The translations under genes and the position numbers were made by a program. Below, piece by piece: positions 5,934-8,402 of a stretch of DNA of 8,402 nucleotides. The stretch is from an uncultured Rhodanobacteraceae bacterium. GTDB taxonomy: Bacteria; Pseudomonadota; Gammaproteobacteria; Xanthomonadales; Ahniellaceae. Location: NCBI GenBank assembly GCA_937873105.1, contig CALMWD010000129.1:1-8402 (forward strand), given 5' to 3'. Below the pieces are notes generated by a model that was not told where the DNA came from, made no database searches, and worked only from the letters and a program-made list of their open reading frames with translations. Positions within the stretch are counted from its first letter, which is position 1; each line of letters begins with the position of its first letter.

Positions 5934-6515
5934 ATGTCGAAGCGCATCCTGATCGTCAACGCCCATCCCGACGCGGCGCAGCCGCATTTCCTGCATGCGC
6001 TGGCCGACGCCTATGCCGAGGGCGCGACCGGCGCCGGGCACGAAGTGCGCCGGATCGAACTCGCAAAGATCGACTTCGCCTGGCTGAAATCGCAGGACGA
6101 GTTCGAACGCGGCGAGCCCGCGCCGGCCATCCGCGCCGCGCAGCAGGACATCGTCTGGGCCCAGCACCTCGTGATCCTGCATCCGCTCTGGCTCGGCATG
6201 ATGCCGGCCCTGCTCAAGGCCTTCCTCGAACAGACGCTGCGGCCGGGCTTCGCGCATCGCGTCGAGGGGCCGCGGCCCATGGCCCTGCTCAGGGGCCGCA
6301 GCGCGCGCGTGGTCATCACCATGGGCATGCCGGCGCCGGCCTATCGCTGGTGGTTCGGCGCACATGGCCTGAAGGCGATGGAGCGCAGCATCCTGCGCTT
6401 CTGCGGGATCAAGCCGGTGCGCAGCACCCTGATCGGCATGGTCGACGCGATGTCGGCCGAAGCCCGTGCCGATCGCCTGGCCGAATTGCGCGAACTCGGC
6501 CGTCGCGCCGCGTAA
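5934..6515 (+). CDS. Flavodoxin-fold NAD(P)H-dependent oxidoreductase (NQO1/KefF/MdaB-like family)
   Basis: The protein has 193 residues, the usual size for this family of FMN/FAD-dependent quinone reductases. Strand 1 plus the phosphate-binding loop is RILIVNAHPDAAQPHF (4-19). The strand and flavin-contact loop HLVILHPLWLGMMPALLKAF is the family hallmark, with the PLWLGMMPA core. Then come GRSARVVITMGMP and a C-terminal helix preceded by the strand with ILRFCGIKPVRSTLIG. These enzymes are cytoplasmic and pass two electrons from NAD(P)H to quinones or similar acceptors, protecting against redox cycling; some serve as regulatory partners of Kef potassium channels. No kef gene is seen here. GGAG at 5923-5926, seven bases before the ATG, supports the start. 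It lies 74 bp after the YdeI-type gene on the same strand with no terminator visible, so the two may be co-transcribed. The exact substrate cannot be read from the sequence. Confidence 0.9.
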   Translation: MSKRILIVNAHPDAAQPHFLHALADAYAEGATGAGHEVRRIELAKIDFAWLKSQDEFERGEPAPAIRAAQQDIVWAQHLVILHPLWLGMMPALLKAFLEQTLRPGFAHRVEGPRPMALLRGRSARVVITMGMPAPAYRWWFGAHGLKAMERSILRFCGIKPVRSTLIGMVDAMSAEARADRLAELRELGRRAA

Positions 6516-6564
6516 CCAAGCGTTGCCGGTGCTGGGACGAGCCGGTGGCGCCGGTGACGTGCCG

Positions 6565-6595
6565 TTCGCAGCGCGTCGACGCGCGGCGCCATAAT
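6565..6595 (+). promoter_or_regulatory. Likely promoter of the RND efflux operon
   Basis: TTCGCA (6565-6570) and CATAAT (6590-6595) form a -35/-10 pair; the -10 matches five of six consensus bases and stands out in a very GC-rich region. The spacer of 19 bases is longer than ideal. Transcription would begin near 6602, giving a leader of about 48 bases before the ATG at 6650. Confidence 0.5.
6571..6584. promoter_or_regulatory. Perfect 14-bp palindrome in the promoter spacer, candidate operator
   Basis: GCGCGTCGACGCGC is a complete inverted repeat with no spacer. It starts directly after the proposed -35 and ends five bases before the -10, the classic place for a repressor (TetR or MarR type) of an efflux operon. 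No such regulator gene is next to it. In GC-rich DNA, short CG palindromes also occur by chance. Confidence 0.4.
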
Positions 6596-6649
6596 CTCGG
6601 GTTTTCAGGAACGACGCCGCGGTCCGCCGTGGCGTGCAACGGAGCCGGC

Positions 6650-7711
6650 ATGAATCCCACACGACCCCTTCTTTCCATGGCCGCGCTCGCCGCGGCGATC
6701 GCGCTGTCCGCCTGCGGCGGCGCCCGCCAGCCACAGCCCCAGGGCGGCGGCGCGCCGGTGACGGTGCGCAGCGTGGTGCTGGCCCCGGGCGAATGGCAGG
6801 ACAGCGTGCAGGCGCTGGGCACGGCCCGGGCCAACGAATCGGTGACCATCACTGCCAAGGTCAGCGAGACCGTGCAGAAGGTGAACTTCGACAGCGGCGA
6901 CTACGTCGAGGCCGGCCAGGTCCTGGTCGACCTCACCGGCCAAGTCCAGCTCGCCGGTCTGGAAGAAGCCCGTGCCGCCTTCAAGGAGGCCGAGCAGCAG
7001 CTGCGCCGCGGCGAGGAACTGGCGGCGAAGAACCTGATCCCGGGCAGCCAGCTCGATACCCAGCGCGCCACCCGCGACGCGGCGCGCGCGCGCATGGATC
7101 AGGTCCGCGCCCAGCTCTCGGACCGCGTCATCACCGCGCCCTTCGACGGCGTGCTCGGCCTGCGCCAGGTCAGTCCCGGTTCGCTGGTCACGCCGGGCAC
7201 GGCGATCGCCACGCTCGACGACGTCTCCATCATCAAGCTCGACTTCTCGGTGCCGGAGACCCTGATCGCGGCGCTGGCGCCGGGCCAGGCGGTGACGGCA
7301 TTGAGCGCGGCCTTCCCGGGCGAAACCTTCGAAGGCGTGTTGCGCACGATCGATTCGCGCGTCGACCCGGTCACGCGTTCGGTCATGGCGCGCGCGGAAC
7401 TGCCGAACCCGGAGCGCAAGCTGCGCCCGGGCATGCTGCTGACCGTGGACGTGCGCCGCGCGCCGCGCCAGGCCCTGGCCTTGCCGGAACTGGCCCTGTT
7501 GCAGGTCGGCCGCAACAGCTTCGTGTTCCGCATCGGCGCCGACGGCAGCGTCGCCCAGGTGCCGGTGAAGGCCGGTGCGCGCGAGCGCGGCCGCGTCGAG
7601 ATCCTGGAAGGCCTGGCCGCCGGCGACCGCGTCGTCGTCGAGGGCACGGGCAAGCTGCGCCCGGGCGCCAAGGTGGTCGAGGCCGCCGCCGCGCCTGCGG
7701 CGACTCCGTGA
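6650..7711 (+). CDS. RND efflux periplasmic adaptor subunit (membrane fusion protein), lipoprotein
   Basis: The protein has 353 residues, typical for the AcrA/MexA-like family. The signal peptide ends in a lipobox L19-S-A-C22, so Cys22 should carry the lipid; a mature Cys-Gly gives no Asp inner-membrane retention signal. Order of domains: first lipoyl half with NFDSGDYVEAGQVLVDL (79-95); a short alpha hairpin (about 100-157) with the KNLIPGSQLDTQRATRDAARA turn; second lipoyl half ITAPFDGVLGLRQVSPGSLV (161-180); beta barrel (about 192-268) ending in LRPGMLLTVDV; and a membrane-proximal domain (about 272-345). It bridges the inner-membrane pump to an outer-membrane TolC-like channel. The hairpin is shorter than in AcrA. 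I chose the ATG at 6650 because GGAG lies five bases ahead and it gives an immediate lipoprotein signal; the frame is open far upstream but that part runs through the preceding gene. The pump gene follows after 10 bp. Confidence 0.95.
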   Translation: MNPTRPLLSMAALAAAIALSACGGARQPQPQGGGAPVTVRSVVLAPGEWQDSVQALGTARANESVTITAKVSETVQKVNFDSGDYVEAGQVLVDLTGQVQLAGLEEARAAFKEAEQQLRRGEELAAKNLIPGSQLDTQRATRDAARARMDQVRAQLSDRVITAPFDGVLGLRQVSPGSLVTPGTAIATLDDVSIIKLDFSVPETLIAALAPGQAVTALSAAFPGETFEGVLRTIDSRVDPVTRSVMARAELPNPERKLRPGMLLTVDVRRAPRQALALPELALLQVGRNSFVFRIGADGSVAQVPVKAGARERGRVEILEGLAAGDRVVVEGTGKLRPGAKVVEAAAAPAATP

Positions 7712-7721
7712 GGGCGGCGCC

Positions 7722-8402
7722 ATGATGCTGTCCGATGTGTCGATCCGACGCCCGGTCTTCGCGACCGTCCTGAGCCTGATGCTGATCGTGCTCGGCCTGA
7801 TTGCGTTCACGCGCCTGCCGCTGCGCGAATTGCCGAACATCGATCCGCCCATCGTTTCGGTCGACGTGACCTATCCCGGCGCCTCCGCCGCCGTCGTCGA
7901 GACGCGCATCACCCAGGTACTGGAGGACGCGCTGGCCGGCATCGAGGGCGTGGAGACCATCCAGTCGCAGAGCCGCAACGGGCGCTCGTCGATCACCCTG
8001 GAGTTCTCGCTGAACCGCGACATCGAGGGCGCCGCCAACGACGTGCGCGACGCCGTCAGTCGCGTCGGCGACCGCATGCCGCCGGAGGCCGATCCGCCCG
8101 AGATCGAGAAGGTCGAAGGCGATGCCGAAGTCATCCTGTGGCTGAACTTCAGTTCTCCCCATCTCGATTCGCTGGCCCTGACCGACTACGCCGAGCGCTA
8201 CATCGTCGATCGCCTGTCCAGCCTCGACGGCGTCGCGCAGATTCGCGTCGGCGGCAGCCAGCGCTACGCGATGCGCATCTGGCTCGACCGCGACGCGCTG
8301 GCCGCGCGCGGCCTGACGATCGCCGAGGTCGAGGCGGCCCTGCGTTCGGAGAACGTCGAGCTGCCGGCCGGACGTCTCGAATCGGCTACCCGCGATTTCA
8401 CG
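7722..8402 (+). CDS. RND-family multidrug efflux inner-membrane pump (HAE1/AcrB type), N-terminal 227 codons
   Basis: The frame is open from the ATG at 7722 to the end of the window with no stop; a full pump would have about 1,020-1,050 residues. The N-terminus SDVSIRRPVFATV, the first membrane helix (about 11-29), and the RLPLRELPNIDPPIVSVDVTYPGASAAVVE stretch are diagnostic of AcrB/MexB/MdtBC-type proton-driven exporters. The visible part also has the QVLEDALAGIEGV helix and the porter-domain strands through RVGGSQRYAMRIWLD and ENVELPAGRLES. ELPAGRLES resembles the MdtB/MexK-like or metabolite-pump branch more than AcrB itself, but substrate cannot be assigned. AGGG at 7711-7714 fits a ribosome site seven bases before the ATG; a second ATG follows immediately, so the start could be one codon later. 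It is the second gene of the efflux operon; an outer-membrane channel gene is not seen in the window. Confidence 0.95.
   Translation, partial: MMLSDVSIRRPVFATVLSLMLIVLGLIAFTRLPLRELPNIDPPIVSVDVTYPGASAAVVETRITQVLEDALAGIEGVETIQSQSRNGRSSITLEFSLNRDIEGAANDVRDAVSRVGDRMPPEADPPEIEKVEGDAEVILWLNFSSPHLDSLALTDYAERYIVDRLSSLDGVAQIRVGGSQRYAMRIWLDRDALAARGLTIAEVEAALRSENVELPAGRLESATRDFT

Larger units (their letters stand above)
6516..6649 (+). other. Intergenic region before the efflux operon
   Basis: Besides the promoter and palindrome listed separately, this 134-bp gap holds three copies of GCCGGTG (6525-6531, 6541-6547, 6550-6556) on the plus strand. They are direct repeats without a T run, so they do not form an intrinsic terminator for the oxidoreductase gene. 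I see no small ORF with a ribosome site here. Confidence 0.5.

Noticed and set aside
6525..6556. Three GCCGGTG repeats as a terminator or regulatory array
   Set aside because: Only three 7-bp copies with unequal spacing, no stem of useful length and no T run; chance is likely in DNA of this composition.
5867..6649. Upstream extension of the RND adaptor frame to 614 residues
   Set aside because: It runs out of frame through the oxidoreductase gene and would bury the lipoprotein signal. The ATG at 6650 has a ribosome site and a correct lipobox.
6605..7852. Minus-strand open frame (415 codons) opposite the adaptor gene
   Set aside because: It is an antisense shadow rich in Arg, Gly and Asp; the plus strand has an unmistakable membrane fusion protein.

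Overview
The window is a very GC-rich, gene-dense stretch of bacterial chromosome. Codon use (strong G/C at third positions), gene content (a PspA-type operon, a lipoprotein RND adaptor followed by an HAE1-type pump, a YdeI-type protein) and the lack of phage, IS or tRNA signals suggest a Gram-negative proteobacterium. I would guess a gammaproteobacterium of the Xanthomonadales (Lysobacterales), but that placement is inference. Two OmpA/RND envelope systems make an outer membrane near certain.

Left half (1-5134), all on the minus strand and read right to left: a five-gene, tightly packed operon. It starts with a PspA/IM30-family (ESCRT-III-like) protein. Next comes a Vps4/FtsH-like AAA+ ATPase whose N-terminal half looks like a second, decayed AAA domain. 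Then follow a membrane-hairpin coiled-coil protein and an inner-membrane-anchored periplasmic protein that fuses a substrate-binding-protein fold to a C-terminal OmpA peptidoglycan-binding domain. Last is the N-terminus of an exported protein that runs off the window. Junctions are 3 bp apart or overlap by 4 bp (GTGA, ATGA, GTGA), so the genes are probably translationally coupled. As a set they look like an envelope-spanning membrane-maintenance or remodelling machine: a membrane-coating filament protein, an ATPase that could disassemble it, a membrane adaptor, and a periplasmic sensor or anchor holding the peptidoglycan. This is the most interesting part of the window.

A divergent intergenic region (5135-5247) separates this operon from the plus-strand genes. 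It holds a clear ribosome binding site for the PspA gene, a 7-bp inverted repeat, a weak sigma70-like promoter and a sequence with sigma54 -24/-12 spacing.

Right half, plus strand: a DUF1801 + YdeI/OmdA two-domain protein (5248-5859), a flavodoxin-fold NAD(P)H:quinone oxidoreductase-like protein (5934-6515), and then, after a 134-bp gap with a recognisable promoter and a perfect 14-bp palindrome, an RND efflux operon. That operon has a lipoprotein periplasmic adaptor (6650-7711) and the first 227 codons of the inner-membrane RND pump (7722 to the window end). No rRNA, tRNA, CRISPR array, insertion sequence or convincing intrinsic terminator was seen.
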